Positions 5,065 through 5,630 of a DNA stretch of 5,630 nt are shown here, one piece after another (position 1 is the first letter of the stretch; every line of letters begins with the position of its first letter). Source of the DNA: Nitrososphaeraceae archaeon (lineage in GTDB: Archaea; Thermoproteota; Nitrososphaeria; Nitrososphaerales; Nitrososphaeraceae); contig JAICHH010000120.1 of NCBI GenBank assembly GCA_025922715.1, positions 1 to 5,630 on the forward strand, in the 5' to 3' direction. The translations under genes were made by a program, and so were the position numbers. The notes beneath the pieces were generated by a model, which was not told the origin of the DNA, searched no databases, and saw nothing but the letters and a program-made list of their open reading frames with translations.

Positions 5065-5630
5065 TTAATGACTAAATTTTTTTCCTTTCCTTATTTGATG
5101 CAATATGAGATTTACATTATCAAGAGGAGAGGAAGAATTTAATATGTGTCTACCTAATATAAAATAATCTGTACCCGCTTTGACGGCATCATCTATTGAA
5201 CCATATTGGGTAACGAAGCCTGGCGAATAAATCTTTATCTCATTTAATTCAGAAATTTCCTTGATAATATCAACTTTGGTAGCACCTATGACGATTCCAT
5301 CTGCACCGCTCGAACGAGAATAACCATAGAGTAATTTGTACATAGGAATTGATTCTGTATTACTATACTCATTATTTGAAGTGTAAATTTGTAATCCGTA
5401 GCCTTCATAAGAACTAGGATGACTCATATAAACAAGTGAGATTATACCAAACTTTCTGGAATGGGCATAATTTACGATTGACTCCATTTCTGTTACTCCA
5501 ATAAATGGGTTTACTATTACCGCATCAAATCCTAATTTATGTAACTTATTGACAGTTACTTTATTTGTATTTCCTATATCGTTCAGTTTTATATCTGCTA
5601 TACTTTGCAGATCAAATTTATGAGCAAGGA
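5065..5630 (-). CDS. pyrF: Orotidine-5'-phosphate decarboxylase PyrF (5' partial)
   Basis: Last step of UMP synthesis: decarboxylates OMP. The frame stays open to the right window edge; 187 complete codons are visible (first at 5628), against about 210-230 in the family, so the first strand with the initial Asp/Lys catalytic residues lies outside. Numbering visible residues, the hallmark ADIKLNDIGNT is at 11-21 (D12, K14 and D17 form the D-x-K-x-x-D catalytic set). Then DAVIVNPFIG near 36-45, LVYMSHP at 65-71, ADGIVIGATK at 109-118, SPGFVTQYG at 135-143 (phosphate loop), and AGTDYFILGRHI at 151-162 with the phosphate-binding Arg160. The internal ATG at 5487 (residue 48) is not the start because it would cut off the catalytic motif. 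The phosphate loop differs from the common SPGIGAQGG form but keeps SPG, Q and the last G. Convergent with the kinase gene. Confidence 0.93.
   Translation of the reverse strand, partial: LAHKFDLQSIADIKLNDIGNTNKVTVNKLHKLGFDAVIVNPFIGVTEMESIVNYAHSRKFGIISLVYMSHPSSYEGYGLQIYTSNNEYSNTESIPMYKLLYGYSRSSGADGIVIGATKVDIIKEISELNEIKIYSPGFVTQYGSIDDAVKAGTDYFILGRHILNSSSPLDNVNLILHQIRKGKKFSH

Noticed and set aside
5485..5487. ATG as start of pyrF
   Set aside because: The catalytic D-x-K-x-x-D motif is encoded upstream of it in the same open frame.
1..5630. tRNA, rRNA, CRISPR array, insertion sequence or defence system
   Set aside because: Reading both strands shows no cloverleaf-type sequence, spaced direct repeats, transposase motifs or long terminal inverted repeats; coding sequence with known housekeeping families fills nearly all the window.

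Overview
The window reads as ordinary archaeal housekeeping sequence, most likely from an AT-rich ammonia-oxidising archaeon (Nitrososphaeria/Thaumarchaeota). Evidence for Archaea: a ThiD-ThiN fusion, a DUF424 protein, a Dim2/Pno1-like double-KH protein, an archaeal-type PyrF, and TATA-like boxes about 27-30 nt upstream of start codons with no Shine-Dalgarno sequence, a layout typical of leaderless archaeal transcripts. The lineage is an inference from gene content and base composition; no rRNA or other decisive marker is present.

Layout: (1) 1-1338, plus strand, is the 3' part of a ThiD-ThiN fusion for thiamine phosphate synthesis; its first few codons lie left of the window. (2) 1377-2084 is a sugar-phosphate nucleotidyltransferase. 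(3) 2085-2181 is a short spacer with two inverted repeats, one of which encloses the probable TATA box of the next gene. (4) 2182-2544 is a DUF424 protein and 2624-3184 is the double-KH ribosome-assembly factor, starting at TTG. (5) 3239-3463 encodes an unrecognised 74-residue protein with two membrane segments. (6) 3467-4027, minus strand, is UbiX flavin prenyltransferase, whose stop lies 3 nt from the preceding convergent gene. (7) 4104-5000, plus strand, is a PfkB/ribokinase-family kinase divergent from ubiX. (8) 5065-5630, minus strand, is most of orotidine-5'-phosphate decarboxylase (PyrF), whose N-terminus lies right of the window.

The genes serve different tasks: thiamine, nucleotide-sugar, ribosome maturation, prenylated-FMN cofactor and pyrimidine synthesis. 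They look mostly individually promoted rather than joined in one operon. I see no mobile element, CRISPR array, defence cassette or RNA gene. The observations most worth a second look are the structured spacer at 2085-2181, the A11 slippage-prone run in the nucleotidyltransferase, the small membrane protein, and the kinase of unknown substrate. I found no convincing undescribed multi-gene system.
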